Assembly (NCBI GenBank): GCA_000333235.1
Contig: CAPN01000057.1
Location: 1-64,000 of the forward strand
Reading direction: 5' to 3'
Source: Pseudoalteromonas luteoviolacea B = ATCC 29581
GTDB lineage: Bacteria; Pseudomonadota; Gammaproteobacteria; Enterobacterales; Alteromonadaceae
Length of the DNA: 64,000 nt
A program made the translations under genes and the position numbers. Below are positions 37,125-45,767 of the stretch, piece after piece; the first letter of the stretch is position 1; the number at the start of each line of letters is the position of its first letter. The notes under the pieces are model-generated. The model made no database searches, was not told the origin of the DNA, and worked only from the letters and a program-made list of their open reading frames with translations.

Positions 37125-37570
37125 TGTTTACCATCATTTTTAGACGCATCACTATGCCAAAAATTGCGCTTAGTTACTATGACCACGCTCGTTATTCTTG
37201 GTCGAGCCAGCGTAAACAGTAAAGAAGGCACGGCGAATGCACACGTCATGAGTGGCTCAATTGCAAGTAAGGCCAGCGCAGTCAATGTTGAAAGTAGCCG
37301 TTGAAGATAGATACATTATCTCACCTTCAGGTTATTCAGGCCCCCGCATTAAACTTTAGGCTTATCCTGCAATTAAAAAGAGACTATTTTTAAATTGCAA
37401 TGTTGCAACATTGGTTAACAATAAGTAAACTTAATTACAGTTAGATAGGATGCAATATTCTCTTTTGATTCAAAACTTCAAACCTAATCTTGACGCTTAA
37501 CTACGTCGGCGAATTTAAACTTAGGTAAAAGAGAATAAATAAATTAACAGAATTTACACTTCACCCTAGC
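37125..37570. other. Intergenic region upstream of mpl and the XRE trio
   Basis: About 450 bases between divergent mpl and the XRE gene. No convincing gene is seen. ATAGATACATTATCTCACC at 37308-37326 resembles the TATCTCAC motifs at 39793-39822 and the element at 61833-61852. The section 37380-37560 is AT-rich and should hold promoters. Confidence 0.4.
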
Positions 37571-37602
37571 GTTTGTTTGCGGTACATTAACAAACAGCAA
37601 AC
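37571..37602. promoter_or_regulatory. Inverted GTTTG/CAAAC cluster, possible operator
   Basis: Two overlapping-phase GTTTG half-sites (37571-37579) face two CAAAC half-sites (37591-37602) across an 11-base spacer containing TACATT, a possible -10. It lies 30 bases before the XRE gene, where an autoregulatory operator would be expected. Confidence 0.45.
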
Positions 37603-37631
37603 TGGGGTTTAGCACACGCTTTGAGGGAGAC

Positions 37632-37943
37632 ATGCAAACACCGGAAGAATACGAGATCACCGAGCGGATCCGTGAGCTGCTTAAAGAACTTAAGCAAAAG
37701 CGTGGCTACACCAAAAAAACCATCAGTCAAAAACTCGGTATTGGTTTAACCACCCTGGATGACTACCTTAACGGAGTCAGCTCTTTTCGCCTTGGTGTCC
37801 TTTTAAAACTGTCAGAGCTTTGCAAAGTAAAGCTTGGCGATATTTTAGATGTCACTGTAAAAGTCACAACTGAGTTTGATGAGGCCGTTAAAAATGGAAA
37901 ACAAAAAAAAGCAAATGAAAATGTCGATTGGAGTAAGGATTGA
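37632..37943 (+). CDS. XRE-family HTH regulator
   Basis: A 103-residue protein. The HTH covers about residues 10-72: ERIRELLKELKQKRGYTKKT, then SQKLGIGLTTLDDYLNG for the turn and recognition helix, and FRLGVLLKLSELCKVKLGDIL. A charged tail of about 30 residues follows (EFDEAVKNGKQKKANENV). It is the first gene of a three-gene run; the next start lies inside its last 50 bases in another frame. It may repress its own operon through the inverted sites at 37571-37602. Confidence 0.82.
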   Translation: MQTPEEYEITERIRELLKELKQKRGYTKKTISQKLGIGLTTLDDYLNGVSSFRLGVLLKLSELCKVKLGDILDVTVKVTTEFDEAVKNGKQKKANENVDWSKD

Positions 37944-38082
37944 TCAATCGGCGAATTTAGTTTTCGGCGGAAGTAGCCGAGATTCTGCTCCACCAAAAAG
38001 TCAATCTACAGATTCAAATAGTACGAATACATCACCTGATCCATTAAGTGGACAGGGAGGTTCTGTAACTACCGGGGGATAA
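37894..38082 (+). CDS. Small Ser/Gly-rich peptide of unknown function
   Basis: A 62-residue product whose ATG at 37894 lies inside the 3' end of the XRE gene in another frame. It has a basic N terminus (MENKKKQMKMSIGVRI), then a disordered Ser/Thr/Asn/Pro-rich part (SQSTDSNSTNTSPDPLSG) and ends in GGSVTTGG. Its stop is immediately followed by the ATG of the membrane protein gene (TAAATG), so all three are translationally linked. The Gly-Gly end and low complexity recall processed or conjugated peptides, but that is speculation. It could be a coupling frame only. Confidence 0.5.
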   Translation: MENKKKQMKMSIGVRIDQSANLVFGGSSRDSAPPKSQSTDSNSTNTSPDPLSGQGGSVTTGG

Positions 38083-38730
38083 ATGAGACCATTCTTTGGG
38101 TTAATGCTCCTAGCTTGTTTGTCTGCAGGAGCTTTTTCACTAATCGAATCGATTAGCACTTACAATGCGATAATTATTTGTTTATTGACTGTCTTATATT
38201 TTAGTTCTAGACATGATGTTGATTTAGGCGACTTAATTCTTTTCATTTTAGTAATAACTATTTTTGAAAGAGTGCTTGTTGGGCCAATTTATTATTTAAT
38301 GAACAACAATATCGTAAGTAATTTTACGGTCAATACACTCTTTTTTAGTAGTCACTTAGCTACTGACTTATTGCTTGTGTTTATTTGCAGAAACCGGTGG
38401 ACATTAACACTGAAAAAGTCACAAATATTAAGTAATGAAGATTTTAAAAGAAGTAAAGGGCCTTCTTTAGCTGATGCCCCCACTATGGGCTTGTTCTTAC
38501 TCTTTGTTATATTCGATTTGATGTTACTAGGTGAAAATACCCTTAGGAATTTAGAGCAATTTGGTGTGTCCGAAGAATTTGCAAAGCAATTTTGGGGGGC
38601 TCAATTTTTCTATAATATTCATGCAGAAACAAAGTCTGTATTGCAAGCAATACTATTCATGCTGCTAACAGCTTGCGTTGTAATTAGTAGATCGAAAACA
38701 AACAGTAGAAAAATGTTCGAAAAAGCATAG
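38083..38730 (+). CDS. Uncharacterised six-helix membrane protein
   Basis: A 215-residue integral membrane protein with hydrophobic segments near 5-22, 27-43, 48-68, 80-100, 130-150 and 184-202 and a basic C terminus (SRSKTNSRKMFEKA). Starts directly after the stop of the small peptide. No family is recognised. It lacks the polar motifs of transporters. Context: the effector-like last gene of an XRE-controlled operon beside repeats. Confidence 0.7.
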   Translation: MRPFFGLMLLACLSAGAFSLIESISTYNAIIICLLTVLYFSSRHDVDLGDLILFILVITIFERVLVGPIYYLMNNNIVSNFTVNTLFFSSHLATDLLLVFICRNRWTLTLKKSQILSNEDFKRSKGPSLADAPTMGLFLLFVIFDLMLLGENTLRNLEQFGVSEEFAKQFWGAQFFYNIHAETKSVLQAILFMLLTACVVISRSKTNSRKMFEKA

Positions 38731-39010
38731 AAAAGATGTCTTTTATTAAACCTTTAAACAAGACTTATCACGTTAATTTATATTCTATGAAATAGCGAGG
38801 TGTTTCTCGCTATTCTTCTTGGCTACTATTTCGCTCAGCATAGATACTTGCTAACCATTTAATCACCTTGTTTATCTTTAACCTTGAACATTACCAACTA
38901 CGCTATTGCAGTGTAAAACACTGGGTGAAATTCCTGAAGGCATCACAACCCAAACAGGGCCATGCAATCTAGCATCATAGGCAAGTACATCTTAGACGTT
39001 AGATAAGCGC

Positions 39011-39260
39011 GACATCACACCCTACGTGCAGGACACAATCACAATGTAGACGAGTGTTTACCTCTCGCCACCAAAACCAAACCATGCGCTAATCTAAGCG
39101 ACATCACACCCTACGTGCAGTACACAATCCAATGTAGACGAGTGTTTAGCTCTCGCTAACCAAAACCAAACCATAGGCTATTCTAAGTGACATCACACCC
39201 TACGTGCAGTACACAATCCAATGTAGGCGAGGTTTACCTCTCGCTAACTAACACCAAACT
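39011..39260. repeat. Three tandem 89-bp repeats
   Basis: Copies begin with GACATCACACCCTACGTGCA at 39011, 39100 and 39189, an exact period of 89. Shared internal blocks are ACACAATC(C)AATGTAG.CGAG, TTTA(C/G)CTCTCGC and ACCAAA.CATAGGCTA. The third copy decays after about 72 bases. There are few substitutions between copies, so expansion is recent or maintained by selection. No reading frame stays open through the array. It does not have CRISPR geometry and lacks clear attC core sites. Confidence 0.88.
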
Positions 39261-39334
39261 AGGAACTCAACAGGCAACTTCAAAATCGGGTTGGATAATA
39301 AACGTCACTGAGGTAACTGGCTTAAAGCAGAAAA

Positions 39335-39365
39335 TAAAAAAGCGATAGAGCTAGGCTCTATCGCT
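39335..39365 (-). terminator. Strong minus-strand terminator
   Basis: AGCGATAGAGC (39341-39351) and GCTCTATCGCT (39355-39365) form an 11-bp stem with loop TAG. On the minus strand the stem is followed by TTTTTTATTTT. It requires a minus-strand transcript from the right, for which the only candidate gene is at 39511-39693. Confidence 0.85.
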
Positions 39366-39510
39366 TATTAATCTGAGCGTCTCAAAATCTGGACACTTCT
39401 CCCTTCGACTTTTAAGTCTGTATTTTATTATTTTTATTATCTATTCCGTTTTGTTTTTATTGTGACTTCCGTGACCATTCCATTTTGTTTTTGTTATCAG
39501 ACTTCCATGC

Positions 39511-39693
39511 TTACTTTTTTCTTTTCGGTCTTCCTAACGCTTTCTTGTTACTTCCATGGGGTGGTGTCAATCCAACACCGAGTCGTTGTCGCCCACTTCC
39601 TGTAGCATTTCCATCTTGTTGTTGTTGTTCGCGACAGCAACTAATGTACTCTTTCGCCAACTTTACACAACACTTTAATAACAAAATTACCAA
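39511..39693 (-). CDS. Possible small basic protein
   Basis: A 60-codon frame starting with TTG. It has a Cys-containing helix (LLKCCVKLAKEYISCC), a Gln run, then a Gly/Arg-rich part and a very basic end with an AT-hook-like GRPKRKK. A strong terminator lies 146 bases past its stop on the same strand, which argues for a transcript here. The plus strand is also open over this stretch, and the AT-rich start lacks a clear Shine-Dalgarno, so coding status is uncertain. Confidence 0.3.
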   Translation of the reverse strand: MVILLLKCCVKLAKEYISCCREQQQQDGNATGSGRQRLGVGLTPPHGSNKKALGRPKRKK

Positions 39694-39792
39694 AAAAAAA
39701 TTATTGCGTTATAAGAAATTGTATATTTTACATTAAGTTAAACTGAATATCTGCGTAAATTTAAGCCATAACCCACAGTGCCAATTAGCTAC

Positions 39793-39822
39793 TATCTCAC
39801 ATAAAGGTGAGATATATCTCAC
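39793..39822. promoter_or_regulatory. Triple TATCTCAC half-site cluster
   Basis: TATCTCAC (39793-39800), GTGAGATA (39807-39814) and TATCTCAC (39815-39822). The last two form a perfect 16-bp palindrome GTGAGATATATCTCAC and the first two an 8-bp hairpin with six-base loop. Looks like a dimeric-repressor operator with an extra half-site. It would suit control of the minus-strand small transcript, whose frame begins about 100 bases to the left. Confidence 0.45.
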
Positions 39823-39835
39823 AAACCAAAAACCA

Positions 39836-39862
39836 AAAAAGCGACCATATTGATCGCTTTTT
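39836..39862 (-). terminator. Terminator downstream of cytochrome c4
   Basis: AAAAAGCGA (39836-39844) pairs with TCGCTTTTT (39854-39862). On the minus strand it follows the cytochrome c4 gene by about 70 bases and ends in a T-run; the same holds on the plus strand, so it can work both ways. Confidence 0.75.
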
Positions 39863-39930
39863 GATGACTTACTAGCTTAAAGTAGTAAGAAGGTTAACTA
39901 CAATACGACTTTCGTCGCTGTGTTAACAAC

Positions 39931-40563
39931 TTAGTGAAGTCCACCTAAATATTTAGAAAGCACTTCAATGTCTTTATCTGTTAATTTTTTCGCAACATCA
40001 CGCATCATACCGTTCATGTCGTTTGCACGTGTACCGTCACGGAATTTCAACAACTGAGCTTTAATGTACTCAGGGTGTTGAAATGAAATTTTTGGAAACT
40101 TCGCAAGCGATGTACCATTACCACGAGGACCGTGACAAGCTGCACACGACGGAATCCCGCGCTCAGCATCACCAGCTTTGTAAAGTTGACTACCTACTGC
40201 CACAACCTCTTCTGGTGTTGAACCTGCCGACATATTTAGCGACGCAAAGTATGCGGCTAAATCACGCATGTCTTCATCTGATAATGGCATCGCCATGCCA
40301 CTCATGACCGGATCCATACGACCTTCTTTACCACCAGAAGTCATACCAAGCTTGAACTCTTGCAATTGCTTGTAAATATAATCAGCGTGTTGACCAGCAA
40401 TCTTTGGGTACATCGTTACTGGTGCATTACCATCTGGACCATGGCACGCTGCACACGTTGCTGATTTTGCTTTGCCTGCTTCTGCATTGCCGTCAAATGC
40501 TAGTGCATTATTTGCTGACAACGCACCAAGCAGCATAGTTAAAGTGAGTGCTATTTTTTTCAT
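39931..40563 (-). CDS. Dihaem cytochrome c4
   Basis: A 210-residue periplasmic cytochrome with a signal peptide ending at NNALA (about 22). Two CXXCH haem sites (CAACHGPDGN near 37-46 and CAACHGPRGN near 138-147), each followed by an axial Met region (DPVMSGMAMPLSDED and DMNGMMRDVAKKLTDKD). It is the tandem class I c4 type that feeds electrons to cbb3 and related oxidases. Its neighbour engB is divergent, a conserved pairing around polA in gammaproteobacteria. Confidence 0.93.
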   Translation of the reverse strand: MKKIALTLTMLLGALSANNALAFDGNAEAGKAKSATCAACHGPDGNAPVTMYPKIAGQHADYIYKQLQEFKLGMTSGGKEGRMDPVMSGMAMPLSDEDMRDLAAYFASLNMSAGSTPEEVVAVGSQLYKAGDAERGIPSCAACHGPRGNGTSLAKFPKISFQHPEYIKAQLLKFRDGTRANDMNGMMRDVAKKLTDKDIEVLSKYLGGLH

Positions 40564-40887
40564 GGTGAATTCTCTGTTTCCGACCCTGTATGTATACGGT
40601 TACATGCTTAAAAAGATGCAATTGCTACATTCTACACGATAATATTTTATGTGGCACGTTTTCTACCCACATTAGTCTTATAAATTATAGGGTTTTGACT
40701 TAGATTAAAACTCCAAGTGTTTTCGTTGCTTTGTTGCGCTGCAATTTTACGGTAAAATGAGTCCTTATTCCCGAGCAACGCCTTATTCTACTGTAAACAA
40801 AGGCGTTAAGGTACGCGACCAAAGGTTTAAACCTTAAACATTGAGTCAATTCGCTCGGATTATTATTGCTTATTTGAGGAAGTGTAC
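40564..40887 (+). promoter_or_regulatory. cytochrome c4 / engB divergent region with engB leader
   Basis: 324 bases. A likely engB promoter is TTGTTG (40731-40736), 16 bases, TAAAAT (40753-40758). The transcript then has a long leader with hairpin AACGCCTT (40777-40784) / AAGGCGTT (40800-40807). The cytochrome c4 promoter should lie in the AT-rich 40600-40690. No further element recognised. Confidence 0.5.
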
Positions 40888-41517
40888 GTGCTTAAATCCC
40901 GTATCAAGTATAACAGCGCAAAATTCATTACCAGTGCACCCGACATTACTCGCCTTCCTGAAGACAGCGGTATTGAGGTTGCATTTGCTGGTCGTTCTAA
41001 TGCGGGCAAATCCAGTGCATTAAATGCATTAACGGATCAAAAACTCGCACGTACTAGTAAAACCCCAGGTCGAACTCAGCTCATTAACACCTTTGCACTC
41101 GACGACGACAAACGTTTAATCGACCTACCTGGCTACGGTTATGCCAAAGTCCCTTTAGAAATGAAGATCAAGTGGCAAAAATCACTCGGCGAATACTTAC
41201 AAAAGCGCGATAGTTTAAAAGGCCTTGTGGTGCTAATGGACATCCGTCACCCTCTTAAAGATCTCGATATGGATCTGATTGAATGGGCAGTTGGTTGCGA
41301 AATCCCTGTACTCGCGCTTTTGACCAAAGCCGATAAATACGCACAAGGCAAACGCAAAGGTGAAGTACTTCAAGTTCGTAAAAAGTTAGCGGAATTGAAT
41401 GGTGATATTCGCGTTCATGCCTTTTCATCATTAAAGGGCATCGGCCTAAATGACTTAGCCTGGACACTCGACGACTGGTTTCTAGGCCCTTATGTTAAGC
41501 CTGAAGATTCTGAGTAA
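40888..41517 (+). CDS. engB: Ribosome biogenesis GTPase EngB/YsxC
   Basis: A 209-residue essential GTPase for 50S assembly. G1 is [15 protein letters not shown] (about 34-48), G2 TPGRTQ, G3 [11 protein letters not shown]4 TKADK. The GTG at 40888 is chosen as start since GAGGA lies seven bases ahead of it; the frame also has a GTG at 40882, too close to that sequence. It is monocistronic and ends at a hairpin shared with the convergent DUF1285 gene. Confidence 0.94.
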   Translation: MLKSRIKYNSAKFITSAPDITRLPEDSGIEVAFAGRSNAGKSSALNALTDQKLARTSKTPGRTQLINTFALDDDKRLIDLPGYGYAKVPLEMKIKWQKSLGEYLQKRDSLKGLVVLMDIRHPLKDLDMDLIEWAVGCEIPVLALLTKADKYAQGKRKGEVLQVRKKLAELNGDIRVHAFSSLKGIGLNDLAWTLDDWFLGPYVKPEDSE

Positions 41518-41543
41518 GATCTAGACAATACTCAATCTAAACC

Positions 41544-41566
41544 GCTGGCTTTTTTATTAAGCCAGC
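41544..41566. terminator. Bidirectional hairpin, engB / DUF1285
   Basis: GCTGGCTT (41544-41551) and AAGCCAGC (41559-41566) pair around TTTTATT. The minus-strand stop codon of the DUF1285 gene lies within the hairpin. It separates two convergent genes. Confidence 0.6.
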
Positions 41567-42117
41567 TTAAATGAGGTTTTTGCCGACATTAACCAATACG
41601 TACCTGCATTTTCTGTGACTCTTTCAGCCCATTGATAAAACACATTTCGCTGCACTCTAGCTAATAAGTTTCTAGCCAAAACGACATACGGTACAGTTTG
41701 CGACTGATATTCCCGCAAGATTAACGGAAACTGTTCACACACAGGCCACGCTCGTCCAAGATTGTCGATTGCCACGATCACAGATTCGTCGCCGATCATG
41801 TGTTCTTGCCAATGTGTAATCACAAACGGGGCATCCTCGACATAAATCTGAATATCCTCAACCGGGGTAACTAAGCGATAGTTTGGCAACAAAAAGTCCT
41901 GCGGCTCGCCGTAATCCACCTTAAGTACACTCGCCCAAAGCTTCACGATAGATTGGCGAGTCACCTCTTTACCGTCATGCCACCACTTAGCTTGCGCGTC
42001 GATACGGATAGGTAAACTGCCACACAACGTGGGTTTCCACTGAGGTTTTGGTCCGCTTGGCTTAACCAGTTCTGCAATCAATAAATTAAGCGCTGCGTCA
42101 AAATGTGCGGCAGTCAT
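41557..42117 (-). CDS. DUF1285 domain-containing protein
   Basis: A 186-residue cytoplasmic protein matching DUF1285: CGSLPIRIDAQAKWWHDGKEVTRQSIVKLWASVL (cited by ends, about 32-65) and YRLVTPVEDIQIYVEDAPFVI. The family is widespread in proteobacteria, with a solved fold of two small domains and no proven function. It starts five bases after the YceI gene ends, so both are cotranscribed. Confidence 0.85.
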   Translation of the reverse strand: MTAAHFDAALNLLIAELVKPSGPKPQWKPTLCGSLPIRIDAQAKWWHDGKEVTRQSIVKLWASVLKVDYGEPQDFLLPNYRLVTPVEDIQIYVEDAPFVITHWQEHMIGDESVIVAIDNLGRAWPVCEQFPLILREYQSQTVPYVVLARNLLARVQRNVFYQWAERVTENAGTYWLMSAKTSFKLA

Positions 42118-42122
42118 TCGAT

Positions 42123-42701
42123 TTACTTAGCAGTAAAATGCAACGAAATCGTCACTGGCACTGCATGAGCAATGCTATCTAAACCTGCGACTTGTCGTAG
42201 CGCCTCGATACCACTCTCTAGGGCAAAATCTTTCGCATTAATGACAATAGGTAAACGATTCGTCACAAATAAATCATTTCCTAAGTTAAATACGTTCAGA
42301 CCTAAGGTGAGGCCTTGCGACTTACCATGGAGTGCGAGTGTTGCTTCGACGTTGACTGTATTGGGCCCCTCTTTTAGTCCCTTAAGTTGTTCACCAAGTG
42401 ATGCCGTCAGTGTCGCTTTTGGATAAACACTCGTTTCAAAGAGCATTTTTTGTAAACGTTCGTTGCGGATTGGGATCAGCGTTTCGGCTGACGCGAGATC
42501 GATCACAAATTGTAATTCACCACTTGATGAAAGCGCACCGGCAAACTGCGTAAAATGGTGTGTTTCAGCGATGGTATTTTTTTTAATCGAAACAAATTGC
42601 ACGTCACTGTTTGTTGGATCCACTTGCCAATTTGCAGAAGCCTGGGGTAAGTAACTCGCAATAGCGAATAATGCAGCAGTGACAAAACGAGATTTAAGCA
42701 T
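42123..42701 (-). CDS. YceI family periplasmic protein
   Basis: A 192-residue secreted lipocalin-like protein with signal peptide (1-23, ending QASA). The family start WQVDPTNSDVQFVSIKKNTIAETHHF (cited in part) and the central ERLQKMLFETSVYPKATL are present. YceI folds as a beta barrel that holds a polyisoprenoid such as an octaprenyl chain; roles range from isoprenoid handling to stress response. Promoter lies after the strong terminator at 42779-42808. Confidence 0.85.
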   Translation of the reverse strand: MLKSRFVTAALFAIASYLPQASANWQVDPTNSDVQFVSIKKNTIAETHHFTQFAGALSSSGELQFVIDLASAETLIPIRNERLQKMLFETSVYPKATLTASLGEQLKGLKEGPNTVNVEATLALHGKSQGLTLGLNVFNLGNDLFVTNRLPIVINAKDFALESGIEALRQVAGLDSIAHAVPVTISLHFTAK

Positions 42702-42778
42702 GACACATTCCTTTAGAAATAATTGGATGACTCACTAAGTCTAAATTGAAATCATGAAGGGAAAAAGGAATTCTAGAT

Positions 42779-42808
42779 AAAAAAACGGCTCGTTAAAATA
42801 ACGAGCCG
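42779..42808 (-). terminator. Strong minus-strand terminator
   Basis: AACGAGCCG and CGGCTCGTT (42800-42808 and 42786-42794) form a 9-bp GC-rich stem, and the minus strand then reads seven T residues (42785-42779). It is too far from the polA stop (over 200 bases) to be its obvious terminator. Confidence 0.88.
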
Positions 42809-42898
42809 GTATAGCAATCTGGGGAGAAGCTATCAATACGCTGTATCCTCAAATAGAGAGATACATCATCAACAGGATGTCCTACAGGATAAGGACGG
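42779..42898 (-). ncRNA. Candidate small RNA between polA and the yceI-like gene
   Basis: On the minus strand an extended -10 TGCTACAGT (at 42911-42904) predicts a start near 42897, and a strong intrinsic terminator lies at 42808-42779, giving about 120 nt. Three hairpins can be drawn in between: AGGA/TCCT, TGTATC/GATACA, and TAGC/GCTA with a C-rich loop TTCTCCCC. No reading frame or gene fits. In E. coli the Spot 42 RNA gene spf lies between polA and engB (yihA), and here the region is likewise downstream of polA and near engB. The Spot 42 primary sequence was not recognised, so homology is open. Confidence 0.5.
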
Positions 42899-42964
42899 CG
42901 CGCACTGTAGCAAAACGACCCCCAGAAATAAACAGCTCAAAAGCACTTTTAGGGCGAATTGATA

Positions 42965-42992
42965 AATTGGCTACATCACGTTATAGCCAATT
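42965..42992 (-). terminator. Hairpin just past the polA stop
   Basis: AATTGGCTA (42965-42973) and TAGCCAATT (42984-42992) form a 9-bp stem 28 bases after the polA stop on the minus strand. The T-run is poor, so it may be a weak terminator or 3' stabiliser. Confidence 0.5.
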
Positions 42993-43019
42993 ACAATTTC
43001 TTAAAAAAACCAACCCTTT

Positions 43020-45767
43020 TTAATGTGCTTGTTGCCAATTATCGCCACTGTCGGCTTCCACAAGTAAGGGCACATCGAGCTTTGCTGCATTCGACATTAA
43101 TTCACAGATGATCTGTATATACGAATCGACTTTGTCTGTCGCGATCTCAAATACTAATTCGTCATGGACTTGCATAAGCATACGAATGCCCTCGTGATTG
43201 ATCTCATTGAGCCATTGATGCACCGAAACCATTGCTCGTTTAATAATGTCAGCTGCAGTACCTTGCATTGGTGCGTTTATCGCCGCACGCTCAGCCGCTT
43301 TACGTGCCGCTCCGTTACGCGCTTTAATATCAGGCAGGTACAAACGACGACCAAACAACGTTTCAACAAAGCCTTGCTCTGCTGCCTTTTCGCGAGTCGT
43401 TTCCATGTAATCTAATACACCAGGGAAACGCTCGAAATAACGGTCAATATAGTGCTGCGCTTCACCTCTTGGTACATCGAGCTGTCGCGATAGACCAAAT
43501 GCAGACATACCGTAAATAAGTCCAAAGTTGACAGCTTTGGCCTTTCGGCGCATATCTGAGGTAACGTCGTCTAAACTTACACCAAACACTTCTGCAGCTG
43601 TTGCACTGTGGACATCTTGCCCTTGTGCAAATGCATTTAACAGTCCTTTATCCTGCGATAAATGAGCCATAATGCGCAGTTCAATCTGACTATAGTCCGC
43701 CGCAACAATCTGATGGCCTTTTGCCGCAACAAAGGCCTCTCGAATACGACGCCCTTCTTCACTTCGGATCGGAATATTCTGCAAATTAGGATCGGTAGAA
43801 CTTAATCGTCCAGTAGCGGTAACCGCTTGATGATAAGACGTATGTACTCGGCCAGTGTGTTCGTTCACCATCAGTGGCAGCTTATCGGTGTACGTCGATT
43901 TTAACTTCGAAAGCCCTCGATGTTCGATAATAAGCTTGGGTAATTCATACTCGTGGGCCAATTCTGTTAGCACTTCTTCGGCCGTTGACGGCGCACCTTT
44001 TGGTGTTTTTTTGATAACTGGCAGCTCAAGCTTTTCAAATAAGATATGTTGTAGCTGCTTTGTCGAGCTTAAGTTAAACGTTTCCCCTGCAAGACTATAT
44101 GTCTGCTCTTCTAACTCGACTAATCGTGTGGCTATGTGCTTACTCTGTTCACCAAGCATAGTGACATCTATTTCAACGCCGGTTCGTTCAACGCTCGATA
44201 GCACATTCACTAACGGCAGCTCAATATCAGTAAATACGCGCTTTAACGAAGGCTGAGCTTCAAGCATCGGCCAAAGTACTTGGTGCAACCTTAAGGTTAT
44301 ATCAGCATCTTCGGCAGCATAAAAAGCCGCTTTTTCAAGTTCAATTTGATTAAAGGTAAGTTGGTTTTTGCCTTTACCTGCAATCTCTTCAAAACTCACC
44401 GTTTTATAACCTAAGTATTTTAATGCCAGCGAATCCATGTCGTGGCGAGTCGCTACACTATTAACTACATACGACTCAAGCATAGTGTCGTATTTAATAC
44501 CGTTCAGTGTAATACCGGCTTGTGCTAACACACTTTTATCGTATTTTAAATTTTGACCTACTTTGGCGCGTGATTTATCCGCTAAAATTGGTCCTAAGTA
44601 CTCTAGTGCTAAAGACAACGGCAACTGCTCCGGTGCACCAACGTAGTCATGAGTAAGTGGTAAATACGCCGCCTCACCTGGGCTTACAGCAAAACTCATC
44701 CCAACTAATTGCGCTTGCATATAATCAAGACTGGTTGTTTCAGTATCAAATGCGAAAAGCTCACACGCGTTGAGTTTTTCACACCATAGTTTAAGCTGTG
44801 TTTCGGTAAGAATCGTTTCGTAATGTACATTGATGTTGCTAAGAGCAGGTGTCGCTTCGATGTTACTGCTTTTCTCTGCTTCGATGACTTTTTTAGTCGC
44901 AACACTACCGTCGAGTAATTCAGCTAGCCAACGTTTGAATTCACATTCACCATACAATTCAATTAGTGCGTCATTATCCTGCGCTTGTAGTGCCAATTTT
45001 TCTAAGTCACTTTCTACATCAACATCTAATTTGATCGTGGCTAATTCATAACTCAGAGGAAGGTGCGGTACAGCACGTTGTAACTTTTCGCCAATCTTCC
45101 CTTTGATTTCGTGAGCCGAATCAATCACCCCCTGCAAAGAGCCATATTGTTGTAGCCATTTAACCGCCGTTTTTGGACCACAACCATCTACACCGGGTAT
45201 GTTATCCACTTTGTCGCCCATTAACGCGAGATAATCAATGATCTTGTCGGGACCCACACCAAACTTTTCGATCACCATATCAGTATCTGAAACCGTGTCT
45301 GTCATCGTATTGATTAACGTGACATGTTCATTAACCAATTGCGCCATGTCTTTATCACCTGTCGAGATAAGAACATGCCTTTGCTGCTCGGAGGCGATCC
45401 GCGCAAACGTCCCGATCACATCATCTGCTTCCACGCCTTCAATACTGATAAGTGGAAAGCCCATCGCTTTGATGATCGCATGAAGTGGCGCGATTTGGCT
45501 GCGCAGATCTTCCGGCATTGGTGGTCGATGCGCTTTGTATTCAGGATACATGTCATTACGAAATGTTTTCCCTTTCGCATCAAAGATCACAGCCATGTGG
45601 CTCGGTTGATATTGTTTGATCAGGCTTTTGAGCATATTGACTACGCCATAAATCGCCCCAGTCGCTTCGCCCTTTGAATTGGTTAAATGCGGTGGCGCAT
45701 GATATGCGCGGAAAAGATAAGACGAACCATCGACTAAAATAAGAGGGTTTTGAGGGATCTTAGACAT
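43020..45767 (-). CDS. polA: DNA polymerase I
   Basis: A 915-residue repair and Okazaki-fragment polymerase with all three domains: 5' nuclease (about 5-290; [26 protein letters not shown]), an intact 3'-5' exonuclease ([12 protein letters not shown] keeps the DxE metal ligands) and the polymerase (motif [18 protein letters not shown], motif [21 protein letters not shown], motif [11 protein letters not shown]). The ATG at 45767 is taken as the start; a TTG two codons earlier is possible. Monocistronic, transcribed away from the oriC-like region. Confidence 0.96.
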   Translation of the reverse strand: MSKIPQNPLILVDGSSYLFRAYHAPPHLTNSKGEATGAIYGVVNMLKSLIKQYQPSHMAVIFDAKGKTFRNDMYPEYKAHRPPMPEDLRSQIAPLHAIIKAMGFPLISIEGVEADDVIGTFARIASEQQRHVLISTGDKDMAQLVNEHVTLINTMTDTVSDTDMVIEKFGVGPDKIIDYLALMGDKVDNIPGVDGCGPKTAVKWLQQYGSLQGVIDSAHEIKGKIGEKLQRAVPHLPLSYELATIKLDVDVESDLEKLALQAQDNDALIELYGECEFKRWLAELLDGSVATKKVIEAEKSSNIEATPALSNINVHYETILTETQLKLWCEKLNACELFAFDTETTSLDYMQAQLVGMSFAVSPGEAAYLPLTHDYVGAPEQLPLSLALEYLGPILADKSRAKVGQNLKYDKSVLAQAGITLNGIKYDTMLESYVVNSVATRHDMDSLALKYLGYKTVSFEEIAGKGKNQLTFNQIELEKAAFYAAEDADITLRLHQVLWPMLEAQPSLKRVFTDIELPLVNVLSSVERTGVEIDVTMLGEQSKHIATRLVELEEQTYSLAGETFNLSSTKQLQHILFEKLELPVIKKTPKGAPSTAEEVLTELAHEYELPKLIIEHRGLSKLKSTYTDKLPLMVNEHTGRVHTSYHQAVTATGRLSSTDPNLQNIPIRSEEGRRIREAFVAAKGHQIVAADYSQIELRIMAHLSQDKGLLNAFAQGQDVHSATAAEVFGVSLDDVTSDMRRKAKAVNFGLIYGMSAFGLSRQLDVPRGEAQHYIDRYFERFPGVLDYMETTREKAAEQGFVETLFGRRLYLPDIKARNGAARKAAERAAINAPMQGTAADIIKRAMVSVHQWLNEINHEGIRMLMQVHDELVFEIATDKVDSYIQIICELMSNAAKLDVPLLVEADSGDNWQQAH

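Larger units (their letters stand above)
38731..39930. other. 1.2-kb region with little coding capacity
   Basis: Between the membrane protein gene and cytochrome c4. It contains three 89-bp tandem repeats (39011-39260), a strong minus-strand terminator (39335-39365), a pair of short direct repeats of the theme GACTTCC...ATTCCRTTTTGTTTTT (39418-39512), one weak minus-strand gene (39511-39693), a palindromic half-site cluster (39793-39822) and a terminator (39836-39862). 38731-38930 shows nothing recognisable. Confidence 0.6.

Noticed and set aside
37043..37304. Frames on both strands upstream of mpl
   Set aside because: Neither shows a family motif or ribosome-binding site, and one overlaps the mpl start region.
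39011..39260. CRISPR or integron attC array
   Set aside because: The 89-bp units are contiguous without variable spacers, and no paired RYYYAAC/GTTRRRY core sites or integrase gene were found.
39485..39736. Plus-strand 83-codon Cys/Phe-rich frame
   Set aside because: No motif and no plus-strand terminator close by; the strong terminator at 39335 is on the other strand.
42779..42898. CsrB-type RNA on the plus strand
   Set aside because: A few GGA motifs (CAGGATG, AGGA) are seen on the plus strand, but they are too few and the terminator works on the minus strand.
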